A stretch of 64,000 nt of DNA from positions 394,830-458,829 of the forward strand of contig NZ_VEGH01000002.1 of NCBI RefSeq assembly GCF_007679345.1, read 5' to 3'. A program made the position numbers and the translations under genes. Numbering within the stretch: position 1 is the stretch's first letter; every line of letters begins with the position of its first letter. Shown here piece after piece: positions 1-9,210 of this stretch. This stretch comes from Cellulosimicrobium cellulans. GTDB lineage: Bacteria > Actinomycetota > Actinomycetes > Actinomycetales > Cellulomonadaceae. Below the pieces are notes generated by a model. The model was not told the origin of the DNA. It ran no database searches and saw nothing but the letters and a program-made list of their open reading frames with translations.

Positions 1-1367
1 ATCGCCGGGGGCGGCGTGCCCGGTCGGCGCGCGCCGGCGCTCGGGGTGCTGGTGCTGAACGCGGAGCGCACGGACTGCCGGGCGACGCTGCCGGCCGCGG
101 CACCGGCGGCTGCCGTGCCGGCGGCGGCGCCGGTCGCGGCGGCGCCGGTCGCGGCGGCGCCGGCCGTCGTGCTCGCGGTTCCGGGAGCACCCGCACCGGC
201 CGCGCCCGTCGCACCGGCGGAACCGGCCGCGCCCGCGGCCGCGCCGCCCGCGCCCGTCGCACCGCCGCGCGGCGCGCCCTGCGCCGGCGTCGTGGTGTCG
301 TCCGCTGCGGGCTTCTGGTCGTCGGTCATCGGGCTGCTTCCCGTCGGAGGTGCGGTGGTCGTGCCGTCCGGCGCCGCGGCGGAGGCGCCGGCGGCACCGG
401 CTCCTGCGGCTGCCCCGCCGGCGGCCGTCGCGGACGCCTGACCCGGCAGGGCGGGCCAGCGCCCGGCGTCGGCGGCACGGAAGATCTCGTCGGCGCGGAC
501 GGCGCGCCAGGGCTCGAGCTCGCGGACGAGCTCGCCGGGGCTGTGCGGCCCGTCGTCGTGCGGCCCGAGCGTGACCGCGCACAGCGTGTCGAGGTCGGCG
601 GGGACGCTCGGCACCAGGTCGACCGGCGGCAGCGCCGCGCCGTCGTGCTCGGGCGCGAGCGGCAGTCCGGCGTCGAGCTCGACGGCCGCGCGGGCCGGGG
701 GCCCGCCCGCCGACCACTCGGCGAACGTCGGCACGGCACCCTGCCCGGAGGCGGACACCGAGGGCCACCGGCCGGTCAGGGCGGCGTAGAGCACGCGGAC
801 CAGGCCGACCGCGTCCGCGCGGCTCATCGCGTGGGCGGTGCCGCCGGCGGCACCGAGCAGCTCGCCGTCGACCGCGAGGCCCTCCAGCACCACCCGGCCG
901 GCGGCGGTGAGGACGACGGCGTCGGGACGCAGGGCGAGGTGGTGCACGCCGCGACGGCGCGCGGCCTCCAGGGCCGCGGCGACCTCGCCCACGACGGCGC
1001 GCGCCTGGTCGGCGGGCAGCGGGGCGCGGCCGGCGAGGGCCGCCAGGCTGCGGCCCTCCACGGCGGCCGTGACGACGTACCCGGTGCCGTCGGCCTGGCC
1101 GACGTCGAGGATGCGGGCGAGCCGGGGCTCGACGACGAGCGCGGCGCGCCGGGCGGCGTCCAGGACGGCGGCGGTGCGCGGGCCGGACACCAGCGTCACG
1201 GTCACGGGCCGCGCGAGGATCTGGTCGGTGGCCGTCCAGCGCTCGGCGCCCGGCAGGTCGGTGGGCCGGCGCTCGTCGAGCCGGTAGCGGCCGGCGATCG
1301 TGCCGCCGAGCCGGCCGAGCACGGGGGCGTCGGGGCGTCCGGGGTCGCCGGGGCGGGCCTGCACCAC
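1..1367 (-). CDS. MurJ-associated protein kinase-like protein (pseudokinase), C-terminus cut by window edge
   Basis: Begins at a GTG preceded by GGAGG, 140 nt downstream of murJ, and stays open to the left edge (455 codons visible). The first ~300 residues follow a Ser/Thr kinase fold: the start reads LGRLGGTIAGRYRLDERRP, and the catalytic-loop position reads HHLALRPDAVVL where active kinases have HRDLKPxN, so the catalytic Asp is lost; the usual VAIK lysine is also missing (VTVTLV). It should therefore be a pseudokinase. The rest is Ala/Gly/Thr/Pro-rich low complexity with many threonines. In mycobacteria a pseudokinase domain is fused to MviN/MurJ and recruits FhaA; here the equivalent seems to be a separate downstream protein. 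Role in controlling lipid II export is inferred. Confidence 0.8.
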   Translation of the reverse strand, partial: MVQARPGDPGRPDAPVLGRLGGTIAGRYRLDERRPTDLPGAERWTATDQILARPVTVTLVSGPRTAAVLDAARRAALVVEPRLARILDVGQADGTGYVVTAAVEGRSLAALAGRAPLPADQARAVVGEVAAALEAARRRGVHHLALRPDAVVLTAAGRVVLEGLAVDGELLGAAGGTAHAMSRADAVGLVRVLYAALTGRWPSVSASGQGAVPTFAEWSAGGPPARAAVELDAGLPLAPEHDGAALPPVDLVPSVPADLDTLCAVTLGPHDDGPHSPGELVRELEPWRAVRADEIFRAADAGRWPALPGQASATAAGGAAAGAGAAGASAAAPDGTTTAPPTGSSPMTDDQKPAADDTTTPAQGAPRGGATGAGGAAAGAAGSAGATGAAGAGAPGTASTTAGAAATGAAATGAAAGTAAAGAAAGSVARQSVRSAFSTSTPSAGARRPGTPPPA

Positions 1368-1507
1368 TCGTCCTCCGTCCGGTCGTCGGTGTGCGTCGAG
1401 CCCGGCCGCCGGGGGCCGAGGCTCCTTGCCATGCTAGACGGGCAGGGGGTCCCCGCGTCCGACACGCGCCCGGCCCCGGGACCCCGGACGGGCCCGCGCG
1501 CCGGCGG

Positions 1508-3223
1508 TCACGAGCGCCCGATCCGGCGGAGCACGGGGGCGGCCAGCGTGCGCAGCTCGTGCACACGGAGCAGCACCAGCACGCCGACGTAGACGCCCGA
1601 CATCACGACGGCACCGAGCACGCAGGCGAGCACCGCCTGTCCCCAGGTGTCGACGGGCCCGAGCAGCGCGAGCAGGCCGAGGCCGGCGCCGGCGGCGAGC
1701 GCCGCGCCCACCGCCGCCTTGGCGTGCAGGACCAGCACCCGGCGCCCGTCGATCCCGCCGAGCCGTCGGTGCACGGACACCAGCGCGACGCCGGCGCCGA
1801 CGGCGTAGGACACCGCCATGGAGAGGCAGGCCGCCGCGACCCAGTACCGGTCGTCCAGCGTGGCGCGCCCGAGCTCGGTGCCGCCGACCACCACGGCGGC
1901 CATCAGCACCTGCACGGGCACCATCGACCGGGCGTCCTCGTAGGCGTAGTACACGCGCTGGCAGAGCGACCAGATGCCGAAGGCGACGAGGCCGAGCACG
2001 AGCGCCACCACGGTCGTCGCGAGCGCGTGCACCTCGCCGTCCGGCGAGTCCGGGAACAGCGCCCGGCCGAGCGGGAACGCCAGCACCGCGATGCCCGTCG
2101 TCGCGAGCACCGTGAACACGCCGACCGTGCGCAGGCCGAGCGACAGGTCGGACCGGACGGCCGCCGTGTCGCCGGCGGCGGCGCGGCCGGACAGCCGGGT
2201 GAACAGCGCCGTCGCGAGCGACACCGTGACCAGCGAGTGCGGCAGCATGAAGATGAGGAACGCGCGGTCGTAGACCGCGTTGCCCGCGGCGCCCTGCGTC
2301 GCGACCGAGCTCGCGACCACGCTGATCCGCCAGACGCCGACCTGGCCGACGAGCAGCCCGAGGAACGTCCAGCTCGCCACCCGGCCCGCGTTGCCCAGGC
2401 CGGAGCCGCGCAGCCCCCACCGGGGCCGGTACCGGAAACCGCTGCGGTACAGCGGCACCAGCAGCACGAGCGCCTGCACGACGATCCCCAGCGTGGCGGC
2501 GCCGCCGAGCAGCGCGGTCTGACCGGCGCTCCAGTCGCCGACCTCGGCGCCGTCGGCGTTGCGCCCGAACACCTGCGCGAGCAGCAGCAGCCCGGCGATG
2601 AACACGACGTTGTTGACGACGGGCGCCCACATGTACGGGCCGAACGAGCCGCGGGCGTTGAGCACCTGCCCCAGCAGGGAGTACAGCCCGTAGAAGAACA
2701 CCTGCGGGATGCACCAGAACGCGAGCGCGGTCGCGAACCGCGTGACCTCCGGGTCCGGGAACGAGGAGTAGAACGCGACGAACAGCGGCGCGGCGGCGGT
2801 GAGCACGACGGTGAGCCCGCCGAGCAGCACGATGCCCACGGTGAGCAGCCGGTCGACGTAGTGCTGCCCGTCGGCGCGCTGGTACGCGCGCACCACCTGC
2901 GGCACCAGCACCGCGTTCAGCACGCCGCCCGCGATCAGCAGGTACAGCGTGTTGGGCAGCTTGTTCGCGACGGAGAACGCGTTCGCGACCTCCCCGGTGA
3001 CCCCGATCGCCCAGCCCAGCAGGGCCGTGTTCACGACGCCCAGCACGCGGGAGGCCGCCGTGCCGGACGCCATGATGAGCGAGGACCGGCGCAGGCCCGG
3101 CGCGCGGGTGGCGGTGGCGCCGGCCGGCGCGCCGGGCCCGGTGTCCGTGCCGCCGCCGGCCGTGGTGCCGGCGGCGGTGCCGTCCGGGTCCGGTGCGCCC
3201 GCGTCGGGGACGGGGGAGGTCAT
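1508..3223 (-). CDS. murJ: Lipid II flippase MurJ
   Basis: A 571-residue polytopic membrane protein of the MOP/MviN family that flips lipid II across the cytoplasmic membrane for peptidoglycan synthesis. About 50 Gly/Ala/Thr-rich residues come before the conserved core, which opens SSLIMASGTAASRVLGVVNT; the expected ~14 membrane helices follow. The ATG overlaps the stop of the upstream DUF6049 gene (ATGA), so the two are translationally coupled. The order NUDIX-DUF6049-murJ-kinase-like matches M. tuberculosis Rv3908-Rv3910. Length and motifs are normal for actinobacterial MurJ. Confidence 0.95.
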   Translation of the reverse strand: MTSPVPDAGAPDPDGTAAGTTAGGGTDTGPGAPAGATATRAPGLRRSSLIMASGTAASRVLGVVNTALLGWAIGVTGEVANAFSVANKLPNTLYLLIAGGVLNAVLVPQVVRAYQRADGQHYVDRLLTVGIVLLGGLTVVLTAAAPLFVAFYSSFPDPEVTRFATALAFWCIPQVFFYGLYSLLGQVLNARGSFGPYMWAPVVNNVVFIAGLLLLAQVFGRNADGAEVGDWSAGQTALLGGAATLGIVVQALVLLVPLYRSGFRYRPRWGLRGSGLGNAGRVASWTFLGLLVGQVGVWRISVVASSVATQGAAGNAVYDRAFLIFMLPHSLVTVSLATALFTRLSGRAAAGDTAAVRSDLSLGLRTVGVFTVLATTGIAVLAFPLGRALFPDSPDGEVHALATTVVALVLGLVAFGIWSLCQRVYYAYEDARSMVPVQVLMAAVVVGGTELGRATLDDRYWVAAACLSMAVSYAVGAGVALVSVHRRLGGIDGRRVLVLHAKAAVGAALAAGAGLGLLALLGPVDTWGQAVLACVLGAVVMSGVYVGVLVLLRVHELRTLAAPVLRRIGRS

Positions 3224-5529
3224 GGCTGGTCCTGTCGTGAGGGGGGTGCGCCGCCCGGGCCGGTGCCGGGTGCGGGCGTGGGCGCGGGGTCGTCGTCGGC
3301 GGCGGCGTCCCGGACGACCCGGGCGCCGCGGCGGGCGGTCTGTCCCCGGCGCACGGTGCGCCAGATGCCGAACGTGAGCGCCAGCGCCAGCAGCACGCCG
3401 ACGACCACGCCGCCGACGCTCTCGATCGTCGGGGCCACCCGCGCGGAGAACTCCTGCGGCGTGGCGAGCTGGCGCCCGGTCTCGGACACGAGCGACACGT
3501 CCACCGTCACGTCGCAGTTCGCGCTGGCGCGCAGGGTCATCGTCACCGTGGTGTCGGCGTTTGGCGCGACCTCGGTCACGGGCGAGCGCGCGGTGTCCAG
3601 GCACGCCTTCTGCGGGCGGAGCTCGACCCGGACGCGCGCCGGCTGGTCGAGCGTGCTGCGCACGGCGACGCTGATCTGCGCCGAGCTCGAGATGACGGTG
3701 AACTGCTCGTTGAGCACCACCTCGAGCCCGGACTGCCGCTGCTGCGACTCGGCGATCGCGTCGTTGATGGCGGCCGCGCGGCCGTCCGGGTCCGCGCGCC
3801 ACGCGACGGCCAGGGGGGCCACGAGGTCGGCGTCCAGGCCCGTCAGCAGCGCGGCCGGGTCGGGGACCACGGCGGCGAACTCGCCCGCGGACCGCCACTG
3901 GGCCGCGAGCGCGTTCACCCACGCGGGCGTCAGCTCGGTGTCCGAGCGCTGCGACGCGGGCAGCTCGGCCCGCTCGGCCTCGTCCCCGTCCGCCCGGCCC
4001 GCCGCGTGCGCGGTGAGCATCTCGGCCACGGTGGTCGTCTCGACCCAGGGTGCCGACCCGAGGGCGGCGAGCTGGGCCTGGGTGACGCCCGCCGAGGGCT
4101 GCCAGTCGCGCGGCGTCGCGGCGAGCACGTAGGTGGTGCGCGACTCCTCGGACCGCGCGAGGACGGCCGTCTCGGCGAGTACCCGCTGCGCCGCCGTGGC
4201 CGCGGTGACACCCGGCTGGGACGCCGCGGGGTCGGACAGCAGGTCCGACAGCGTCGGGTCCGGGACCAGCGCGGTGAGGTCGCCGGCGGTGGTGCGGACC
4301 GTCGTCGGCGAGCTCGGCGACTCGGAGTCCTCCGCCGGCATCGCGTCCGAGCCCACCACCAGCGGCGTGCCGGGGTCGGACTGCGCGGCGCGCGCCGCGG
4401 TGACCTGGTCCGGGACGTCGTCCGCGGTCCACAGCACGGGGTCGGCGTCCGCCCACAGGTCCGCGCCGGCCTGCGAGGGGACGCCCCGGGCCAGCGCGAG
4501 CAGGTCCGCCGCCCCGTCCGCCGCGCCCGCGTGCGCCACCGCGGCGAGGTCGGGGTCGGCCCACGGCAGGCGCAGCACCTCGCGGTCCGCGGCCGCGCCG
4601 GTCAGCGCGGACAGCCACGCCTGGTCCGCGCGGGAGCCGGTCGCCGCGCTGTCGACCAGCGCCGGGTCGATCGCCCAGGAGACGAACGGGTGCTCCCCGG
4701 TCGCCTGGAGCAGCTTGCTCAGCCGGCCGCCGGCCGCCGTGAGCGCCGCGAGCCGGTCGTCGGTGGCGGTGCCGTCGTCGCCGCTGGTCGCGGCGGCCTC
4801 GCCCCCGGTGGGGGTCGGTGTCGGGGTGGGCGCGGCGCCGTCGGCCGCGCCGTCGTCGGCGCCCTCGTCCTCCTCGTCGTCGAGCGACGGGTCGGTGGCG
4901 GGCCCGACGACCGCGGACAGCACGCCGACCTGCGCGGTCGGCAGCTCGGTCGCGGAGTTCCAGATCAGGTAGGAGCGGTCCAGGCCGACCCGGGTGCGGC
5001 CGTCGGCGACGTCGAGGGTGAGGCCGCGCGGGCCCCAGGCGTCGTCGGTGCGCAGCAGCCCGATGTCGGCCGCGGGCACGGTCACCTGGACGGTGGCGCT
5101 CGCGCCGGGCTCGAGCGGGGCGTCGAGCGTGGTCACGGCGGCGACGTCGCCGATGGGACTCGCGTCGCCGGCCTCGGCCCACGCGGCGACCTGCTCGCGG
5201 GTGGACATCCGGTAGCGGTAGATGCGGACCGACGCGCGCGGGGACTCGACGACCTCGTCGCCGTCGTTGCGCAGCGTCGCCGTGACGGTGAGGTCGTCGC
5301 CGGGTTCGAGCACCTGGGGCGCGACCGCCGTGATCGCGACGGAGACCGGCAGGTCGTCGGTGGACGGGGCGGCGGGGGCGACGGGGGTCGCGGGAGCGGG
5401 CGCGCCCGCCGGGAGCGGCGCCGCGGGGACGGAGCCGAGCGCCGGGACGCCCGAGAGCGCGACCACGCAGGCGGCCAGGACCGCCGCCGTGACCGCCCGT
5501 GCGCGCCCCGCGGTGCCGCGCAGCCTCAT
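3220..5529 (-). CDS. DUF6049 family secreted, membrane-anchored protein (Rv3909-like)
   Basis: 769 residues. An N-terminal signal peptide (positive MRLRGTAGRARAV, then a hydrophobic Ala/Val stretch ending near PALGS), a large extracellular region, and a single C-terminal membrane helix around residues 705-730 (VGGVVVGVLLALALTFGIWR) followed by a basic cytoplasmic tail. Residues ~55-170 look like an Ig-like beta domain (VTATLRNDGDEVV); an acidic Pro/Thr-rich linker lies near residue 230. It sits between a NUDIX gene and murJ with ATGA overlaps on both sides, as Rv3909 does. Function is unknown; the context suggests cell-envelope assembly. Confidence 0.85.
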   Translation of the reverse strand: MRLRGTAGRARAVTAAVLAACVVALSGVPALGSVPAAPLPAGAPAPATPVAPAAPSTDDLPVSVAITAVAPQVLEPGDDLTVTATLRNDGDEVVESPRASVRIYRYRMSTREQVAAWAEAGDASPIGDVAAVTTLDAPLEPGASATVQVTVPAADIGLLRTDDAWGPRGLTLDVADGRTRVGLDRSYLIWNSATELPTAQVGVLSAVVGPATDPSLDDEEDEGADDGAADGAAPTPTPTPTGGEAAATSGDDGTATDDRLAALTAAGGRLSKLLQATGEHPFVSWAIDPALVDSAATGSRADQAWLSALTGAAADREVLRLPWADPDLAAVAHAGAADGAADLLALARGVPSQAGADLWADADPVLWTADDVPDQVTAARAAQSDPGTPLVVGSDAMPAEDSESPSSPTTVRTTAGDLTALVPDPTLSDLLSDPAASQPGVTAATAAQRVLAETAVLARSEESRTTYVLAATPRDWQPSAGVTQAQLAALGSAPWVETTTVAEMLTAHAAGRADGDEAERAELPASQRSDTELTPAWVNALAAQWRSAGEFAAVVPDPAALLTGLDADLVAPLAVAWRADPDGRAAAINDAIAESQQRQSGLEVVLNEQFTVISSSAQISVAVRSTLDQPARVRVELRPQKACLDTARSPVTEVAPNADTTVTMTLRASANCDVTVDVSLVSETGRQLATPQEFSARVAPTIESVGGVVVGVLLALALTFGIWRTVRRGQTARRGARVVRDAAADDDPAPTPAPGTGPGGAPPSRQDQP

Positions 5530-6074
5530 GCCTCGCCGACGAGGACCACGTGGGCGGCCTCGGCCAGTCGTCGCTCGTTGGGGTACGCGAGCCGCCCCGG
5601 CAGGTCCACCACCGGTACCCACGCCACGTCCTCCGCCTCGCCGTCCGGGTCGCCCTCGACGGTCAGCTCGCCGCCGACCGCGCCGAGGAGGTAGTGGTGC
5701 ACCATCTTGTGCACGCGGCGGTCGTCCCCGGTGAACCAGTAGTCGATGACGCCGAGGCGGCGCACGATGCGGCCGACGATGCCCGTCTCCTCTGCGATCT
5801 CGCGGACGGCGGCCTGCTCCGGCGTCTCCTCGCCCTCCAGGTGCCCCTTGGGCAGGCACCACTCGAGCCGGCCGGCCCGGTTGCGGCGCGCGATGACGGC
5901 GGCGACGTGCAGCCCGGCGTCCAGGCGCACGACCAGTCCCCCCGCGGAGGTCTCCTCGACGACGGGCAGGTGCGGGTGCCGCGGCCGGGTCGCGCGAGGG
6001 TCGATCCGCAGCGCGTGACCGCCCGGCGGCGCGGGGACGCCCTGCGGGGGCAGGGCGCGCGCGGGCTCGGGCAT
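5526..6074 (-). CDS. NUDIX hydrolase (MutT4-like)
   Basis: 182 residues with a complete Nudix box, GHLEGEETPEQAAVREIAEE followed by TGI (G-x5-E-x7-REVxEExGU), around residues 82-104. Such enzymes hydrolyse nucleoside diphosphates linked to another moiety in a Mg-dependent way. The position, divergent from the CCA-adding enzyme and upstream of the DUF6049 and murJ genes, is that of M. tuberculosis mutT4 (Rv3908). The substrate cannot be read from sequence. The ATG was chosen because it leaves ~50 residues before the fold; its stop overlaps the next gene's start (ATGA). Confidence 0.9.
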   Translation of the reverse strand: MPEPARALPPQGVPAPPGGHALRIDPRATRPRHPHLPVVEETSAGGLVVRLDAGLHVAAVIARRNRAGRLEWCLPKGHLEGEETPEQAAVREIAEETGIVGRIVRRLGVIDYWFTGDDRRVHKMVHHYLLGAVGGELTVEGDPDGEAEDVAWVPVVDLPGRLAYPNERRLAEAAHVVLVGEA

Positions 6075-6257
6075 GCAGGCCACTGTAACGACTCCGTCAC
6101 GGCCCCCGGACGGACTCGGCGTGGAGGACCTGTGCGTGCCGACCGGCGGCGGAGCCGCGGAGGGACCTCCGCGCGGCGGTGCTCGCGACCGCCCGGGCCC
6201 GCGACCGGGACCCCGGTCGGGACGGGCCGCCGCCCCGATCTGGCAGGCTTGGTCGTC

Positions 6258-7811
6258 GTGCCGTCCGACGACCTGACACCCCGTACCGCGCCCGACGACT
6301 CCCCGGACGCGGCGGACGTCCCCGCGCCCGCGGGGGCGGGGACCGGCGTCGACGCGGAGGCCCTGCTCGCCCTGCAGAAGCGTGCGCTCGGCGTGATCGC
6401 GGGGCTGGCGCCGGCGGCCCTCGAGCTCGGCGAGCTGTTCCGCGCGGCGGGCCACGAGCTCGCCCTGGTCGGCGGACCCGTGCGCGACGCGTTCCTCGGC
6501 CGGCCCAGCGCCGACCTGGACTTCACCACGTCGGCCACGCCGGACGAGACCGAGCGGATCCTCGCCGCGTGGGGCGACGCGCACTGGGACATCGGCCGGG
6601 CGTTCGGCACCATCGGCGCGCGGCGGCACGGGCGCCGGGGGTCCGAGGACGTGGTCGTCGAGGTGACCACCTACCGGACCGATGCGTACGACCCCTCCTC
6701 CCGCAAGCCCGAGGTCGCGTTCGGCGACTCGCTGGAGGGCGATCTGTCCCGCCGTGACTTCACCGTGAACTCCATGGCGATCCGGCTGCCGGACCTCACC
6801 TTCGTCGACCCCTTCGACGGCCTGCGGGACCTGGCGCGCGGGGTCCTGCGCACCCCGGTCGACCCGCGCCAGTCGTTCGACGACGACCCGCTGCGCATGA
6901 TGCGGGCCGCCCGGTTCGCCGCGCAGCTCGGGTTCCACGTGGAACCGGCGACGCTCGCGGCCGCGACGGACATGGCGGACCGGGTGGCGATCGTGTCGGC
7001 CGAGCGGGTCCGCGACGAGCTGGTCAAGCTGCTGCTGTCCCGGCAGCCGCGCCCGGGTCTGCGCGTGCTCGTCGACACCGGCCTGGCGCAGCAGGTGCTG
7101 CCCGAGCTGCCCGCCCTGCGGCTCGAGATCGACGAGCACCACCGGCACAAGGACGTCTACGAGCACTCGCTGACGGTGCTCGACAAGGCCATCGCGCTGG
7201 AGACGGGTCCCGACGGCCCCGTGCCCGGGCCGGACCTCGTGCTGCGGCTGGCGGCGCTGCTGCACGACATCGGCAAGCCCGCGACCCGCCGGTTCGAGTC
7301 GGGCGGCGGCGTCTCGTTCCACCACCACGAGGTCGTGGGCGCCAAGCTCGTCGCCAAGCGGCTGCGGGCGCTGCACTTCGACAAGGCGACCGTCCAGGCC
7401 GTCGCGCGCCTGACCGAGCTGCACCTGCGGTTCCACGGCTACGGCGAGGGCGCGTGGACGGACTCGGCAGTGCGCCGCTACGTCACCGACGCCGGCCCGC
7501 TGCTGGAGCGGCTGCACCGGCTGACCCGGTCCGACTGCACCACCCGGAACGTGCGGAAGGCCCGACGGCTGTCCGAGGCGTACGACGACCTGGAGGAGCG
7601 GATCGCGCGGCTCGCCGAGGCGGAGGAGCTGGCGTCGATCCGGCCCGACCTCGACGGTACGCAGATCATGGCGGCCCTCGGCATCGGCCCGGGCCGCGAG
7701 GTCGGCGAGGCGTACAAGCACCTGCTCGAGCTGCGGATGGAGCACGGGCCGCTGGGGGAGGAGCGCGCCCGCGCGGAGCTCGCGTCCTGGTGGGCGGCCC
7801 GGCAGGCCTGA
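6258..7811 (+). CDS. cca: CCA tRNA nucleotidyltransferase
   Basis: 517 residues. Adds or repairs the 3' CCA of tRNAs. The polymerase beta-type head has LVGGPVRDAFLGRPSADLDF with the metal-binding DxD (DLD) near residue 92, then the RRDFTVNSMAI motif and the RxxRF-like neck (MMRAARFAAQLGF). The C-terminal half contains an HD phosphohydrolase domain (HDIGKPATR, near residues 335-345), as in the PcnA form of actinobacteria. Orthologous to Rv3907c by family and neighbourhood. The GTG start is preceded by a CAGGCT -10-like hexamer 8 nt away; the first ~30 residues are acidic and low complexity, so an internal start is possible. Confidence 0.95.
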   Translation: MPSDDLTPRTAPDDSPDAADVPAPAGAGTGVDAEALLALQKRALGVIAGLAPAALELGELFRAAGHELALVGGPVRDAFLGRPSADLDFTTSATPDETERILAAWGDAHWDIGRAFGTIGARRHGRRGSEDVVVEVTTYRTDAYDPSSRKPEVAFGDSLEGDLSRRDFTVNSMAIRLPDLTFVDPFDGLRDLARGVLRTPVDPRQSFDDDPLRMMRAARFAAQLGFHVEPATLAAATDMADRVAIVSAERVRDELVKLLLSRQPRPGLRVLVDTGLAQQVLPELPALRLEIDEHHRHKDVYEHSLTVLDKAIALETGPDGPVPGPDLVLRLAALLHDIGKPATRRFESGGGVSFHHHEVVGAKLVAKRLRALHFDKATVQAVARLTELHLRFHGYGEGAWTDSAVRRYVTDAGPLLERLHRLTRSDCTTRNVRKARRLSEAYDDLEERIARLAEAEELASIRPDLDGTQIMAALGIGPGREVGEAYKHLLELRMEHGPLGEERARAELASWWAARQA

Positions 7812-7824
7812 CGCGCCCGTCCGT

Positions 7825-7840
7825 GCCCCGTGCGCGGGGC
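7825..7840. terminator. Short GC hairpin between convergent genes
   Basis: GCCCCG-TGCG-CGGGGC forms a 6-bp stem with a 4-nt loop in the 43-nt gap between the converging cca and MFS genes. There is no U tract. It may act as a weak bidirectional terminator. Confidence 0.4.
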
Positions 7841-7854
7841 GAGCGCGGGCTGGG

Positions 7855-9150
7855 TCAGGCCGGGGCCGGGACCTCGGTGGGCTCCGTGGCGCGCGTGCGG
7901 TACACCAGCGCGGTCGCCAGGTAGCCCGCGGCGATCAGCGCGAACACGGCGGGGGACCACCCGGTGTCCGGCAGCGCGACCGCGGCCAGCGCCGCCGCGC
8001 CCACGAACGCCGCGTTGAACAGCACGTCGTAGAGCGCGAAGGCCCGGCCGCGGAACGCGTCGGCCGTGTCGCGCTGGACGATCGTGTCGACGGCGATCTT
8101 CGCGCCCTGCGCCGCCAGGCCCAGCACCAGCGACCCCGCGAGGACGGCCGGGTAGGCGACCGTGAAGACGAGCAGCACCTGGGTCGCCGCCGCGAGGAGC
8201 AGGCAGACCGTGATCCAGCCGTGCGGCCCGATGAGCGGTGACACGACCGGCGTCACGACGATCGCCAGCGCGAACCCGACGCCCGTGACCGCCGCGACGG
8301 TGCCGAACGTGACGAGGCCGGCGCGCGCGTCCGTGGGGTCGGAGAGCAGGTTGCGGGAGATGAGCAGGCTGGCGATGAACACGGCGCCGTAGAGGAACCG
8401 GTGCACCGCCATCACCCCGAGCGCGCGGGCGGGGGTGCCGCGGCGCACCAGGTACCGGGCGCCGTCGACGAGGCCACGCGCCAGCGTCCCGAGGGCCTGG
8501 CGCAGCTCGGCGGCGTCCGCCCGGACGTCGGGTCCCAGGCGGTCCTTGCCGAGGCGCGTGGCCAGGAGCGACGCGACGCTCATCAGCACAGCCGCGGCCA
8601 GCAGCGAGGCGACGTCCTGGGCCCCGCCGTCGGGCAGGGCGAGGCTCAGCAGGAACCCCACGCCCCAGCCGACCCCGGAGGACACCGTGCCGAGGGTCGG
8701 GGTGATCGAGTTCGCGGTGAGCAGCAGCGGCCCGGCGACCACCCGCGGCTGGGACGCCGACAGGGCCGACAGCAGGAAGCGGTTGACCGACAGCGTCGCC
8801 AGCGCCAGGACGTACACGGCGGGCCCGACGCCGGCCGTCGCCATGACGAGCGCGACGACGAGCGTCAGCCCGGCGCGGACCAGGTTGCCCACCAGCAGTA
8901 CCTGCCGACGTCGCCAGCGGTCGAGCAGGACGCCCGCCCACGGCCCGACGACCGTGAACGGCAGCAGCAGCACGGCGAACGCGGCGGCGACGCCGGTCGC
9001 GGTCGTGGCGTTCTCCGGCGAGAAGAAGAACAGCGTGGCCAGGCCGGCCTGGAACAGGCCGTCGGAGCACTGGCTGACCAGGCGGACGGTGAGCAGCCGC
9101 CGGAAGTCCACCAGGGGCCACAGCTGCTTCAGATCGGAGACCACCTGCAC
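7855..9150 (-). CDS. MFS transporter
   Basis: 431 residues with about 12 predicted membrane helices. The loop between helices 2 and 3 reads GVLLDRWRRRQVLL, the MFS signature A region, and the loop is repeated in weaker form in the second half. The protein resembles the actinobacterial MFS group annotated as macrolide- or drug-exporter-like (tandem SVNRFLLSALSASQPRVV); the substrate is not predictable. The GTG start lies 6 nt after a TAGCCT -10 element (9157-9162 on the opposite strand), so the transcript is probably leaderless. Divergent from the 158-residue gene at 9211. Confidence 0.85.
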   Translation of the reverse strand: MQVVSDLKQLWPLVDFRRLLTVRLVSQCSDGLFQAGLATLFFFSPENATTATGVAAAFAVLLLPFTVVGPWAGVLLDRWRRRQVLLVGNLVRAGLTLVVALVMATAGVGPAVYVLALATLSVNRFLLSALSASQPRVVAGPLLLTANSITPTLGTVSSGVGWGVGFLLSLALPDGGAQDVASLLAAAVLMSVASLLATRLGKDRLGPDVRADAAELRQALGTLARGLVDGARYLVRRGTPARALGVMAVHRFLYGAVFIASLLISRNLLSDPTDARAGLVTFGTVAAVTGVGFALAIVVTPVVSPLIGPHGWITVCLLLAAATQVLLVFTVAYPAVLAGSLVLGLAAQGAKIAVDTIVQRDTADAFRGRAFALYDVLFNAAFVGAAALAAVALPDTGWSPAVFALIAAGYLATALVYRTRATEPTEVPAPA

Positions 9151-9156
9151 CGGGCC

Positions 9157-9182
9157 AGGCTATCCGGGCCGCCGCCTAGACT
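9157..9182. promoter_or_regulatory. Back-to-back -10 elements of divergent promoters
   Basis: On the minus strand TAGCCT (9157-9162) precedes the MFS GTG by 6 nt. On the plus strand TAGACT (9177-9182) serves the gene at 9211, which also has a GAGGAGA ribosome-binding site. So one promoter is probably leaderless and the other has a short leader. Confidence 0.55.
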
Positions 9183-9210
9183 CGGCGGACCCCCGGAACC
9201 GAGGAGACGC

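Noticed and set aside
16..441. Ala/Pro-rich 141-residue frame on the plus strand
   Set aside because: It is the antisense of the low-complexity tail of the pseudokinase gene; composition is what GC-rich antisense frames give.
1391..4132. 913-residue plus-strand frame
   Set aside because: It runs opposite to murJ and the DUF6049 gene and has Arg/His/Gln-rich composition without any domain; a shadow.
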